From assembly GCA_023055425.1 (NCBI GenBank), contig JALGPY010000009.1, positions 56,172,616 to 56,236,615 of the forward strand: DNA of 64,000 nucleotides, given 5' to 3'. This DNA comes from Linanthus parryae. Lineage: Eukaryota; Streptophyta; Magnoliopsida; Ericales; Polemoniaceae. Shown here piece by piece: positions 21,092-33,300 of the stretch (its first letter is position 1; each line of letters starts with the position of its first letter). Below the pieces are notes generated by a model, which saw only the letters and a list, made by a program, of their open reading frames with translations, did not search any database and was not told the DNA's origin. The position numbers and the translations under genes are program-made.

Positions 21092-21488
21092 TGAGAGAAA
21101 GCTTTGGGCCTCTCAAGATTGGACTTCCTCATAAGACTGCAATTTGGGTCTCAAGTTTCTGGGCTTTCTATGAAGACTCAAGCCCATCACCTTCTCAGAA
21201 ATATCAAGCCCGCTTGCCTTGATCTTTCATCTAGCTTTCTCTAGAATCTTCATTAGGGTTTCACAACGTTTAAGTGTACGAAAAGTCAGCTGTAATATTT
21301 GTTTCATTTGTACCGTCAGATCAAGATCCAACGGATCTATTTAGCTGTATTTATTCCTCTTATCACCGACGTTTCGGATTAATGAGAAATCAATTCATTC
21401 ACCTATTCATTACCTTATCTCTTCGTTATTGCTCTGTATTATTCATCTTCCTTGTTTCATTCTTCATGAAGAACTAAATCTTCTTTCA
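21092..21488 (+). repeat. Copia-2 5' LTR
   Basis: Starts TGAGAGAAAG and ends CTTCTTTCA. It matches 51582-51980 with scattered differences and an altered first ~15 bp. Confidence 0.85.
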
Positions 21489-21501
21489 TGGTATCAGAGC
21501 A

Positions 21502-22443
21502 ATGTCGCTCGTACCCACCTCGCCGGCTTCACACCCTCTTCATCTTCTTAACAATGTACACAATCTTTGCCCATTCAAATTAGATAGCACAAGTTTTGTG
21601 CTTTGGAAGCATCAGATTCGATCGATCTTCCGCACACACTCTCTCTTTGGTTATCTTGATGGATCTGTGGTGTGCCCTGATGAACACATCACCGCCGATG
21701 GTGCTCTCATCGTCAATCCGGCGTTCTCTGCCTGGGTACTTCAGGACCAAGCGGTCTCAACGGTCCTTAACGCCACTTTATCCACAGAAGCTCTCATCCA
21801 AGTTCTTGGTTCTCCCACCTCTCGCTCTGCTTGGCAAACCCTAGAGCGGCGCTACGCCTCTCTCACCAGATCTAACATCCTCCAACTCAAAACAGACCTT
21901 CAAACCATCAAAAAACGCTCAGACTCCATAGATTTATACATGCAAAAGTTGTCTCTTCTTCGGAACAAACATGCTGTTAGTTCGGTTTTCATCGACGATG
22001 AAGATATGATTCTCTATGCTCTAAATGTCCTACCCATCAAATATAACTCCTTTCGTTCCTCTTTACGCACCCACTCTGCCCCTATTTCCTTTGAAGAACT
22101 ACACGTTCTCCTCAAATCCGAAGAACAGATGCACGAATCCCAGATTCCCCAACCAGATCCATCAAAGCCTACCGCGTTTTACACTCACGGTGGTCATAGC
22201 GGCCGTGGCGGTCACAACCCTACCGGTCAGCATGGCGGTCATTCGGGTCAACGGGGTGGTGGCCGATTTGACTCACGAGGCGGTCGTTCCAACTCTGGTT
22301 CTGGGTTTGGACACAACGGTTCGGGTTTCCGTATCCGGTTCTGGTTCCAACTATTCGGGTTTCGGATCTGGTCGGGGCGGTTCGGGTCGTGGTGGATCGG
22401 TCGCGGAAACGGTTATTACCGAGGACGAAACGGTTCGGGTTGA
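21502..22443 (+). pseudogene. Copia-2 gag
   Basis: Frame starts M-S-L-V-P-T-S just after the PBS. It has gag-type sequence (L-D-S-T-S-F-V-L-W-K-H-Q-I near residue 30, Y-M-Q-K-L near 155) and a Gly-rich tail. The coding frame slips near 22320 into the next frame, where a degraded zinc-knuckle region ends H-S-A-L-D-C-Y-H-R-M-D-Y. Confidence 0.8.
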
Positions 22444-22531
22444 GGCAATCAGGGTCCACTCTGCACTTGATTGTTACCACCGGATGGATTATGCTTATTA
22501 GGGGAGACACCCTCCTGAACATCTCTCTGCT

Positions 22532-23764
22532 ATGGCTGCTTCAACTTCTTCACAACACTACTCTCCTCCTTCTGATCTGTGGCTAACTGATACTGGTGCC
22601 TCGAACCACATGACTGCTGAACTTGGAAATCTCTCTCTCTCTCTCTCTCTGAGCCCTACAATGGCCATGAACAGGTTATCGTGGGTAACGGCTCCAACTT
22701 GCCTATCCAAAATTCTGGTACTGCTTTTCTGACTACTTCTAACTGTTCTTTTAAATTATCAAATACTTTGCACGTTCCATCTTTATCTGCCAACTTGTTA
22801 TCTGTAAATCAACTTTGTGCAGAACATAATCTACGTTTCATATTTGATAAATCAAACTTTTACATTCCGGATCTTGCTTCGGGAAAAACAATATACAAGG
22901 GTTTCAGTAAAAATGGGTTGTACCCCATGTCTTCACTATCTTTTCAGACTGGTCCTCAAGCTTATTTGGGTCAAAGCATCCAGTCTACTACTTGGCACTC
23001 TCGTCTTGGTCATCCTACCCATTATGTCTTAATGAAATGTATTAACTGTTCTGGTTCTGTTCAAAATTTCTCTAAATTATGCGAGTCTTGTTTAGCTGGG
23101 AAAATGCATAGATTACCATACTCAATGTCTAAACATGTTTCTGATACACCTCTACATCTGCTTCACAGTGATGTATGGGGGGCTTGCTCTACTAAATATT
23201 ATGCTGGTTACCGTTATTATATATGTTTTGTTCATTGATGATTATTCACGCTTTACTTGGCTTTTTCCTTTGAAATTAAAATCTGAAGTTGCTGCTTCCT
23301 TTGTCACTTTCAAAACCTTTATTGAGAAACTGTTAGGCAACCCCTTTAAAATTTTGCGTTCAGATGGAGGGGGAGAGTATATTGCTTATGTTTTTCAGAA
23401 ATACTCGCAAGAAAATTGTATAATTCATCAGAAATCTTGTCCTCATACGCCCCAACAAAATGGGGTGTCTGAACGGAAACACAGACACATAATTGACACT
23501 GCTGTTACTTTACTGCATTCTTCTTCTTTGCCTAAATATTTCTGGTATCATGCTGTTGCAACGGCTACATATTTGATTAATAGACTTCCTAGCAAAAATA
23601 CGTTCAACAAATCTCCTTTTGAACTTCTTTTTAAAATAAAACCTGATTATTCAATATTACGTGTTTTTTATTGTGCCTGCTTCCCAAATCTCAGACATTA
23701 TTTACAATCTAAACTTGATCCTAAAACAACTAAGTGTGTATTTCTTGGTTATGCATCTGCATAT
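22532..23764 (+). pseudogene. Copia-2 protease and integrase (first part)
   Basis: Protease motif L-W-L-T-D-T-G-A-S-N-H-M near 22580. A CT microsatellite at about 22627-22650 lies at the next frame loss. GAG-pre-integrase T-W-H-S-R-L-G-H near 22990. Integrase core with L-H-S-D-V-W-G, then a frame change near 23230, D-D-Y-S-R-F, L-R-S-D-G-G-G-E-Y and Q-Q-N-G-V-S-E-R-K. Gypsy-1 interrupts it at G-Y-A-S-A-Y (23764), and the next Copia codons resume at 36032. Confidence 0.82.
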
Positions 23765-24392
23765 TGTAGATAGTGCTTTCTGAACAGACAGATCTTGGCC
23801 ACGTGGCAATCATCTAGCACACCATATTGTGCTCCACACACACTGGATCACCAGCCGCGCTGATCCATGTGGGGGCTGCGAGACAGAGCCCTCGCATACC
23901 ACTGCACGGGACTTGTAGGGACTTAGTGGTTTGGAGGCTAGAGTAAGTCCTGTCGCATGCGAGCCAAGCCCGCACGCGAACTTTAGTAACTGCTTTTGAG
24001 AGACTTATGGCACGAGCTCCATAAACCCGGTCAATCCGGTCAAACCCGTTCAACCCCATAACGGTTCCGGTATTCGCGCATAACGTGCTGTAACGGTCCC
24101 TATATACGCGGACGAACGTGCCGTTGTGGTTAAGCTAATTAAGCCGCCATTGATGGGTGCATTAACCACACTGCAACGGTCGCATTCTCCGTTATATATA
24201 GGACGTTAACCTTTCCATACAAAGGAGGACACACCAGACATACGCGGAAGCTCTGCCAAACCTCTGTCTCTCTCTCAGACATTACTACTGCCTTACTCTC
24301 TCCCTACACACAACCCAACTCTTCCTGTGCCATTTCCGATCCCCTGCTTTGGGTGTACACAGAGTGCTCCCCGCCGAATTCTCTTGTGCACA
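23765..24392 (+). repeat. Gypsy-1 5' LTR
   Basis: Contains TATA-like CTATATA near 24101 and TATATATAGG near 24195. It carries a 10-bp duplication (CTTGTAGGGA) near 23910 that the 3' LTR lacks. The downstream PBS region reads TTTTGGTGAACCCGACG. Confidence 0.9.
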
Positions 24393-24432
24393 TTTTGGTG
24401 AACCCGACGTGAACCTACCATCTTAAGCAACC

Positions 24433-27042
24433 ATGTCTCCAGAGGATGATGTCAGTAACAGATCGCCTTCCACGGAGGCCGCCTCAGGAGAGGAGATTCG
24501 CCGTACTCCTACAGCTCCCGGTGAAGCTCCGACACTAGAAGCCTTGGACGCCACCATCCAGAGTCAAGCGGAGGCTCTCAAAGCTCAATCTGCGCAGCTA
24601 GAACGGATCATGGCTGTCTTGGGGACTCTTGCTCCAAACCCTGCACCAGCCACCACCGTCTCTCAGGGAGGAGGAGTCCCCACCACTCAAGGATTGGGAG
24701 TGTCAACCACACCACCCAACCCTAATCTGCAAACTCCACCGGCGACTACGCAGCTACCCTCAATTCAAGGGTCAACAGCTCAAATGTTGCCTCTCGCTGC
24801 TCATACTCCTCAGCCTCCGGCTTTGGTACCTAATCCGGCCTCACAGTATCCCTTGCCTCCTCCAACAGCAGTCTGGGGTAACGTAAATTCGCAATACGTC
24901 CCTAGCCCTCCTGCGGCATATGTGTCGCCTCCACCTGCGGCAACCCCTCCTCCCGCTGCCGAGGGAAGTACTCCGGAGTGTATGACGTCGCTGCAACGGC
25001 GCATAGACACCATTCTGGCTCACCAATCGTTCGCGGATACCATCATCCCGAAGCTCGACAACGATCCGCCTATCCCACGAGAGATCTATCTCATGCCTAA
25101 CCCTGCTGGGTACAAGGCTCCTAAATGGGATAAGTTCGAAGATGTCAATGGGAACGCCCATGAGCATGTCATGCGTTTCATCGATGTGATGGGGCCGTAT
25201 GGAGCTGATTCCAAACTGCTGATGCGCGAGTTCCCGAAATCCCTGGGGAACGTGGCTTACAAGTGGTATAGGACATTGGAAGCCGGATCCGTGAGGACTT
25301 GGGACGACATGGTCCAGAAGTTCTACACCAAGTTCTTCCAGATGGAGGAAAAGGTGACGATGATTCATCTCTCGCAGATGTATCAGAAGCGCGAGGAGGA
25401 CGGAATAACCTTCATCAAGAAGTTCAGGGCCAAGTCCTTAGAATGCAAAGATGTGATACTTGAAAGCAGACTCGTAGAGATATGCTTGCAGTGCATGCGA
25501 GACGAGTACAAAGGTATGCTTATTAACTTGCAAACGCCTACGTTTTCAAAGCTAATCGAATGCACGAAGAACATCGAGCCTATAGTGGAGAGGCAAAAAA
25601 AGAGAAACGCCCCTGAGCGATCCTCGGGCGGTACTACTTTTAAGATCGGGAGATTCAGCTACAAGAGGGGACGCGAGGCCGAAGTGAATACGGTCTCACC
25701 CCAAAAGCAGGCAAAAATTGTGAACTTTGATGCACCACCTCTGCCATGTTCGGTGGAAGAAGCAAGCGACCTTTGCAGGCAATGGCGTAAGGACGGTGTC
25801 CTACCGCCGCTCAAGAAGGCACCCTCCAGGGAGATGGTGAGGGACCCGAAGTGGTGCGAATATCACGGAAAGGTCATGCATCCCACGGCGGACTGCAAGA
25901 AGCTCAGAATTGTGTTTAGCCAAAAGATGAAGAATGGCGAACTGATTGTCAGCGATCAAAGGCAGGATGTGCGCAACAATCCACTCCCTGCCCATGCGGA
26001 GCAAGAATCGAAAGGTAAAGAGATCGCTATGATCTCCATTGTGGATCTTGAAGAGGTCCCAGAAGATGGTCTACCCATCATTGCCGAGATCCAGGATGAG
26101 GACTACAGCATAGACACGGAGGAAGAACGTGGCGACCGGATGAAGGGGTCGCACGGGTTCAGCAGGTTTTTCGACGAGATGAATTTCTCAGAAAAGTGCC
26201 GGACGGAAATGACAAAGTCAATCTTAAGGATAGCAGAAGACTACGAGGAGGATCTCGTAGTCTCCAATGGGAAAGTCGGTAGGGCGTCTCGCTCTACAGA
26301 AAAGGTCATAACCTTTTCCTCAAGCGACAAGAAGACAGATGCGAGCCACCAGAGGCCTCTGTACGTGACGGCTGTCATTAATGGCGTTGAGTTCAAGAGA
26401 GCGTTCGTTGACGGAGGAGCAGCAGTTAACGTTGTTTCGCTCCATACATTGAAGCTAGCGGGAATTCCAGAGTACAAGATTGTCAAGCGTCCATCCCCGC
26501 TGATGGGATTCGGAAGCGACTCCAGAATGACGATAGGATGGGTCCGCCTGGGGATCCAGATCGGCAAAATCAAGTGCTCAGCGAAATTCTATGTCATAGA
26601 TGCGAACACTACGTATCACATGATCATAGGTCGAGCCTGGATTCATCGCTTTGATGATGTCCCTTCAACAACTCACCAAGTGATGAAAGCCATTTGGAAT
26701 GACAGAATATTCGAGATACCAGCTTCGACGAATCCATTCAACATGGATGAAGCGCATCTCAGTGAGGCGGTGTGGTTCACCGAGATGGCAGATGAGCAAA
26801 CACCGGGACCATGCAACCCCACTCCTTTGCCCCGATGGGAGGATATCAAAGATCAGTCGCCTGCGGGAGTGATGGTGACAAGAGATGATGCCAAGGAAAA
26901 GCCGCCTGCGCAAGAAGAGGCGCAGCGAATTGCCTACCAGCGAAAGAGTGTGTACATTCTGAAAAGAATAGCAAAGCATGACCCTGAAGGCAAGGAGATA
27001 GAGAGTTTCTATGCCAACGGGAAGAAATGCTATCGCATATGA
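24433..27042 (+). CDS. Gypsy-1 gag and protease
   Basis: An 869-residue frame. A Pro-rich N-terminus (about 60-200) is followed by a retrotransposon gag domain near 235-330 (Y-K-A-P-K-W-D-K-F, Y-K-W-Y-R-T-L). A degraded C/H region near 475 (W-C-E-Y-H-G-K) lacks a full zinc knuckle. A retropepsin-like fold near 650-760 has F-V-D-G-G-A-A-V-N-V-V and M-I-I-G-R-A-W. It ends at a TGA in the same frame as the next pol segment (27055-27453), so gag-pol was probably one frame. Confidence 0.85.
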   Translation: MSPEDDVSNRSPSTEAASGEEIRRTPTAPGEAPTLEALDATIQSQAEALKAQSAQLERIMAVLGTLAPNPAPATTVSQGGGVPTTQGLGVSTTPPNPNLQTPPATTQLPSIQGSTAQMLPLAAHTPQPPALVPNPASQYPLPPPTAVWGNVNSQYVPSPPAAYVSPPPAATPPPAAEGSTPECMTSLQRRIDTILAHQSFADTIIPKLDNDPPIPREIYLMPNPAGYKAPKWDKFEDVNGNAHEHVMRFIDVMGPYGADSKLLMREFPKSLGNVAYKWYRTLEAGSVRTWDDMVQKFYTKFFQMEEKVTMIHLSQMYQKREEDGITFIKKFRAKSLECKDVILESRLVEICLQCMRDEYKGMLINLQTPTFSKLIECTKNIEPIVERQKKRNAPERSSGGTTFKIGRFSYKRGREAEVNTVSPQKQAKIVNFDAPPLPCSVEEASDLCRQWRKDGVLPPLKKAPSREMVRDPKWCEYHGKVMHPTADCKKLRIVFSQKMKNGELIVSDQRQDVRNNPLPAHAEQESKGKEIAMISIVDLEEVPEDGLPIIAEIQDEDYSIDTEEERGDRMKGSHGFSRFFDEMNFSEKCRTEMTKSILRIAEDYEEDLVVSNGKVGRASRSTEKVITFSSSDKKTDASHQRPLYVTAVINGVEFKRAFVDGGAAVNVVSLHTLKLAGIPEYKIVKRPSPLMGFGSDSRMTIGWVRLGIQIGKIKCSAKFYVIDANTTYHMIIGRAWIHRFDDVPSTTHQVMKAIWNDRIFEIPASTNPFNMDEAHLSEAVWFTEMADEQTPGPCNPTPLPRWEDIKDQSPAGVMVTRDDAKEKPPAQEEAQRIAYQRKSVYILKRIAKHDPEGKEIESFYANGKKCYRI

Positions 27043-27054
27043 AGGTGCGCAGGG

Positions 27055-28150
27055 GTGTCCCCATGCGGGCATGGGGATATCCCTGAGCAAATAAACCAAA
27101 TTGAGCAGGTTTCGGAGACAGAAAAACCAAAGTCGAGCACTCTAGAAGAGAAACTCAAAGAAGCACCCGAATGCATGGAAGACAAACCCAGACCGCAAAG
27201 GCAGGAGCTAAAGGAGGTATTCCTAAGCCCGAGCGAAGAAAAGAAGAGGCCAGTCTTTCTAAGTGCGGACCTCACAAGCGAAGAGGAGGAAAGATTGCTA
27301 CAACTCTTGACCGAGTACAAGGATGTATTCGCATGGGAGTACGATGAAATACATGGCCTGGACACGAGCATCACCATGCATCGGTTGGATGTAATTCCGG
27401 GATCCAAGCCGGTAAAGCAGAGCACAAGAAGCTTTAGGCGGAGCTCAACGTGAAGATTAAGCAGGAGATTGTCAAACTCCTGGATGCCAAATTCATAGAG
27501 CCGAATCACCATCCCACATGGCTGGCTAACATTGTGCCAGTGGTAAAGAAGAATGGGCAGCTCCGTATTTGCGTGGACTTCCGGGATCTCAATCGTTTCT
27601 GCCCTAAGGACGATTTTCCGCTCCCCAACATCGATTTACTTATCGATTCGACAGCGGGTCATCGCATGTTCAACTTCATGGACGGCTTTAGTGGGTACAA
27701 TCAGATCAAGATGAACCCCGAAGATGCACGGAAAACCGCATTCATCACCCCGGTGAGAGTATTCAACTATACGGTGATGCCTTTTGGCCTCAAAAACGCA
27801 GGTGCGACTTATCAGCGGGCCATGATGGCCCTATTCCACGACATGATGCACAAAGAAGTGGAATTCGATGTGGATGACATAGTTGTCAAATCCAAGAGAG
27901 GATCGCTCGCGCATACAACAAAATAGTCCAACGTCGATATTTCGCAGTTGGAGATTTGGTCTTACGCGCGTCTGACCATTGCATGCGAGAGGCGGCTCAC
28001 CCAAAATTCGCAGCCAATTGGGAAGGACCCTTTGAAGTCACGGAAGTCTTTGACAGTGGCTCCTGCAGCATACGGAGGTTACATGGAACGACCTCAACCC
28101 CAAGCTCAGTCAACATGCGCTGAATCAAGAAGTACTATCCTTAACTTCTC
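27055..28150 (+). pseudogene. Gypsy-1 pol remnant: RT fused to integrase C-terminus by a deletion
   Basis: The gag-pol frame continues to 27453 (E-Y-K-D-V-F-A-W-E-Y-D-E-I), then shifts. From 27450 the RT reads V-K-K-N-G-Q-L-R-I-C-V-D-F-R-D-L-N and M-P-F-G-L-K-N-A-G-A-T-Y. The catalytic box is F-D-V-D-D-I, with Asp for the usual Tyr. Near 27915 the sequence jumps to the integrase C-terminal region (R-R-Y-F-A-V-G-D-L-V-L-R-A, then N-W-E-G-P-F-E-V), losing the rest of RT, RNase H and the integrase core. It cannot support autonomous movement. Confidence 0.85.
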
Positions 28151-28204
28151 TCGTTATACGCGTTATATTACAACGTCTGCTTTATGCTCTGTATTGCCAT
28201 GATT

Positions 28205-28300
28205 CGTACATCTTCTCTCCCATATGAGAGAATTGTAATCTCATCTCTCCCATACGAGAGTTTTATAATAAAAGACTTCTCCCAAATGAGAAGAACTTTA
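28205..28300. repeat. Short CTCTCCCATA-GAGAG repeats
   Basis: CTCTCCCATATGAGAG, CTCTCCCATACGAGAG and CTTCTCCCAAATGAGAAG occur in tandem just after the pol remnant. Each is a small inverted repeat. Confidence 0.55.
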
Positions 28301-28349
28301 TGCTTCTAGCTGTCTTTATTGCTCTATTTGGTTCATTATTACTGTTAAC

Positions 28350-28950
28350 GAAAGCCTATCCGCCATGATAGCAGCCCATGCGGATGCGACCTTAAGTGAT
28401 ATTCTAAAAGCCTATCCGTCGTGATAGCAGCCTGCGCAGAATACGATCTTAACTGATCTTTTAAGCCTATCAGCCACGATAGCAGCTCATGCGAATACGA
28501 TCTAAACTGATCTTTTAAGCCTATCTGCCACGATAGCAGCCCATGCAAATACGATCTTAACTGATCTTTTTAGCCTATCTGCCATGATAGCAGCCCATGC
28601 GAAAACGATCTTAAGTGATCTTTTAAGCCTATCTGCCACGATAGCAGCTCATGCGAATATGATCTTAGTTGATCTTTTAAGCCTATCTTCAACGATAGCA
28701 GCCTATGCAAATATGATCTCAAATGATCTTTCAAAGCCTATCTGTCACGATAGCAGCACTATACAAATGCGATCTTAAAATGATTCTTAAGTCTATCTGC
28801 CATGATAGCAACATTATGAAAAATGATCTTAAGTGATCTACAAAAGTCTATCTGATGAGATAGCACATGCACTTGAATCTAAAGTAAATCGCAAGCCTAT
28901 CCGCCAAGGTAGCAAAGCTGCGCAAATACGATCTCGAACGATCTAAAAAC
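28350..28950. repeat. Gypsy-1 tandem array, about 54-56 bp period, roughly 11 copies
   Basis: Unit core CCTATCTGCCACGATAGCAG, then CATGCGAATACGATCTTAACTGATCTTTTAAG. Middle copies are very similar and the edges are diverged. Each unit holds the inverted pair CTATC...GATAG. Such arrays between pol and the 3' LTR are known from Tat-type elements and can seed satellite DNA. Confidence 0.85.
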
Positions 28951-29109
28951 ATATCTGCGAATCTACTCGACAGATAGCCAATCATAGCAACAGTCCAAAG
29001 TGTGAATACAACACTACAAAAGGCGAAATTCGCCAATACACATGCGAAACCATAGCTTGTTGTAACGAGACAGCAAGTCATACAAAGCGATTTATCATTA
29101 TGAGTCAAA

Positions 29110-30331
29110 ATGACTTACAATTTATCTGTCTAGATAACAACTTACAAGCGAAAAAGCTCAAATCAAGCTAGCTACGCAGCCAACATGGCTTACAATGCGT
29201 CTAAGTAGTAACTTACAAACAGAAGTTACACATCGGGGGAATCCCAACTGGAAAAGGATTGACCTAACGGTCCTAACAGAAGCTATGCAATACAAAGATC
29301 TGCGACCAAAGATCTGTAGCAAGTAGGGTGTTCCTGCGAGAAGAACAGCCCGCAGCTCGCCATGCCTACAAGACCTATGCGACGCTATGTTTGAGATCCC
29401 AGGATCTGACAAGGCCATTCTTTGGTCTTACACCCAATATATATGCCAGAGGGACCACCTGTTCCGGCGTATGCGCCTGTGCAAGACAGGGGAGCAGTCA
29501 TTCCTCTGGCAATGGGCTCTTTGTCCACGAAGACGAGCACGATGGCTCGCCACCCTGAGCTCACGAACGTGGTGGCCAATGATCAGCCTCCGGGCATGCT
29601 GTAGGAGAATCCCGCCGTTCATTACGAGTCGGTAGCAAGGTCAGTACGGCGCTGCACCTCGACGGGAGGCGGCCGGAAACATGACCTGCAAGCATAATAG
29701 ACGAAGAAAATTATTCGAGCAAACATGAGGTATTATCTGCATCTTCTTTATGATAGTTATAAAGATCAATAAGCCTTATAAAGCGGATCTTGGAAACTAT
29801 TTCTATAGCACAAAGCACAAACTCAGGTTTCACAACTTGAAGCTGCCATGAATCAACGAAAAACAAGCGTTGAAGCCAGCAGTCGTAAGGACTCACGACA
29901 AGCCACATTGTGGGATAAAGAACCCAAATAGCAAAAGGCAGGGTTTATATAGACCTTGTAGAGACTCTTTAGATACCAAGATGAGTCAGCAGAATTTGAA
30001 AAGAGGGTAAGGATCAATCACTTACGCCTTGAAAAGCGGTAACAATCAATTACCCTACTAAAGGCTACGACGATTCGGTTGCGTATCCTAATTAATGACG
30101 GATATTCATGATACGGATGGACTTCCCAAGGAAGGCGTGCTTATCTAATGAGCAATTAGCGCGAAATCAAGGCAGAATATCAATTGCTGACGTCATAAAT
30201 TGATATGCACAGAGATATTCGAGCAAATCCCGAAAAGGGCAAAACGGTCAATTCGATTCTTTTTGAAAAAAAAAGGGGGAGAAACCCTAGCAACATTACA
30301 GTAATGTTTCAACTACTTATTTGCTACTCTT
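29110..30331. other. Gypsy-1 spacer, no gene recognised
   Basis: Low-complexity AT-rich DNA and short unrelated frames on both strands between the repeat array and the antisense gene. It may hold the antisense gene's 3' UTR. Confidence 0.4.
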
Positions 30332-33300
30332 TCAAAACAAGCCCTTGATCAAGGAGTCGTTAGGAGTAAACTGGCGGCTCAGATTTTCTACTTGCTCCAC
30401 TTCTTGTTTCAATTTCTCGCATTTGGCGTTCATCTCATGAAAGAGCTTCACAGCCTCTTCAACCTTTTGTCTTTGCTGCTCTACCTTCTGCTGCTCAGCT
30501 GCGAGGTTTTGGTGGCCGCGTTTCAAAGTCACGGCCGCACGAATCATGACTCTTTTGACAAGAAACCCAAAGCCCAGCTTGCCTTGAACTTTGGCGAGAA
30601 GGTTCTGGCACATGCCAAAAAGCAATTCCGCGCTCTGAGGAGAAATGGTCGCAGGTGTGGCCGCGGACAGCTGCTCTAAAATCCAGATGGCCTCAGTCAG
30701 AAATAGCCTTCTATCGAAGGGGCCTATCTCTAGAGACCTCGCAAACGATTGGGGGCAGGAGAGGCGCATGCGAACTAGCCAGTCCACGTCAGCTTGTTTC
30801 AACCCTAAAGCAATGTTAAAGTCAAGATTAGAATGTCAAACTCGCGAGCAAAGAATGCAAGATGCGAACAGCAAACCACGACATACCGGTTCCTTCAAGG
30901 ATCTCGCGCAGAGAGGGAATGCGCATTGCTGGGGCAGTTGAAGACTGTCCTCGCTCCATCGCCCTTCTATCAGCTGCGAGCTCTAACTCCTCATAGTTGG
31001 GGGGAAGAGTATAAGCCGCACCAGGTGCGATTGCAGCCCCGACCTGCGAACCCCAAAAGTTCCACGCTGGAAGAGGCGCCGCAGGCTCAGTCATTGCCGG
31101 AGGCATGGCCGCAGCAGAAGTTGCAGCTTGATGAGGGATACCTTCAGGTGCGATAGCATCAGCAGCGTCCGTTCCTATTTCTTCAGCACCAGCATGGGCA
31201 TCTTCCTCCATCAACACAGTGTCAGCTTCGGCATCATCAGAGAGTTCAATGATGTCCTCGAAGGGCTCTCATGCATATTCAGCAGCTGCGACGGGCTCTT
31301 TAGTATGACAACTCGGCACCGGCACATAGGATGCAGAAGGTTGACTTCTTTGCTCCAACACGGCCTCATCGGTATTACCTGCGATACAAAATACGATGGT
31401 GTGAGGTAACTTGTATCGTATATTATTTTATTATCTTTGGTAAGCTAAGAGCGAGCACCTCCACGCGAAGGTGGGATCGCAGCGTCCTCGTCATATGATA
31501 AGGACGTGGAGCCTTGCCCTATTAATGTATCTTCATTAAGCATGTCTTTAAGGTGAGCATGACCTGGGGCGCGGAGAAACCAGTCATGATTATGTTTGGG
31601 TTGCTAAGCCAAGTTCACACATATTGCTCAAATGATTACCTGAAGGTTCACCGCACTTGCCTACTAGCCAACGGCGAATGTCAGCTTTTGACACACCGTG
31701 CTTTAGCGCACCGACAATTACATCTCGGTAAGTTACTGCGAGATTAAAAATCTCACCTTCGTTACCGCCTGCGATTTCTTCGAAGTCCGCTTGGGCTCGC
31801 TCTAGAGCTGCTGTATCTTCTTCTGGAGCCGCATCCTCCTCGTCAACTTGAGGAGCCACCTCTTCTGGAAGCGCATCTTCCTCGTCAGTGGGACGCACTA
31901 GGTCGTCAACGTGTTGTTATTCTAGGCTCCTCTGCTTCACGCGTTCGAGCTCCTCTTCCTCTCGCTTCCTTCTTCTTTCAGGAGCCTCCGCAGCTGTTCT
32001 CCTGGACTCGGCAAGAATGTCCTCGCTTATGGTTTCATCAGAAACGCCAGAATGAGAACCTCTTTTCTGCTTCTTGGCCAAGAGGCCGCCGATGGTCTCA
32101 TCATCATCATCTGCTAAGAAAAAATTCGTTCAGATAAAATTGCAAAAGAGTTAAGTTGATGAGAAGAGAAGTACGATTGAGATACCTCCTGAGTCTTCCT
32201 CTTGTATCTCATCTCTCTCTCTGTCGCCGACATCTTCAATTCTTTCTTCCTCTTCGTCTCCTTCTCTTGTTTCTCTTCTCTCCTCACCTTCCTCCTGTCC
32301 AAACGGAACAAAGGTCTCCACTGCGAGCTCCTTTCGCGCTTTATTGGTCATGCGACCTTTACCTTTATCCCTGGCTGAAAGGGATCTCGCAGGAGGGGAA
32401 GCTGGAGCGCTTCTAGGGGAAGAGATTGTAATTCCCCTTTGCCCGAGCCTCTTCGCTCTCGGAGCAGCATTCGCTGGAGGAGACGGATCATTCCTGGGGG
32501 GAGACAAGGCTGGAGTGTTGTCTATCAGCGAATCAGCAAAAGCATTCATGATCTCGCGAATTTTGGTCTCGACCGCGGGATCCATTTTCGATGCCAGCCG
32601 AAACGGCTGTCCTTGCCTTCTTGCAGTAACAATGGTGGTAACTAGCGATTTGGAACGTTCACCAGATGGAAACCTCCGCACATGGCACTACAACAGAAAG
32701 TGAAGCATGAAGCTTTTTGGCATATTGGAATAAGGAAACTTAGCTCATGCAAGAGAAATTGCTTACCTTAGCAAAAGTTTCGCTATATCTGATGACATGC
32801 GAATCACCTTTCCTAACCGCAGCGATCTTTTCATCCAGAATGATGGAGGGACACAGATGGTTCTCGTGATCCAGCAATGAATAGCAACCATATTCAGACT
32901 CGTCCAGGCTACAATTGGGACGAAAAGGGAAAGAATTCCTTTTGATCACAGGAGCTCTACTTGGCTGAGGGACCGACTGCGTCTCAAACCTTGTCTGCTG
33001 GGCGTTCCAGTAAGCGATCCATTTTCTAGAATAGCCACCTTCGCGGTTACCTGAAGGTTGCTCGAAGGGAAGATTGCTCATCAAGATTGTTTTACACTCC
33101 CTAGACAATAACCGCTTGTAGCAGCCTCTGATGATAGACTGCGGCCAGATTGAGGGTGCCACAGCATCAAAGCCAAACTGGGGAGACACGCGAGTGGGAT
33201 AGACATCCACGGTAATCCTCTCGTACCTAGGTGCGAGCTCACGTACATGCTCTGCAAGAGCTGGAAGGGAACCTCGCAGACACCAGCAAAAGAATTCGCG

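Noticed and set aside
28345..28778. Repetitive frames in the Gypsy-1 tandem array
   Set aside because: Periodic peptides are produced by the 54-56 bp DNA repeat, not by a gene.
28350..28950. CRISPR-like array
   Set aside because: Units are adjacent with no unique spacers, and this is a plant retrotransposon interior.
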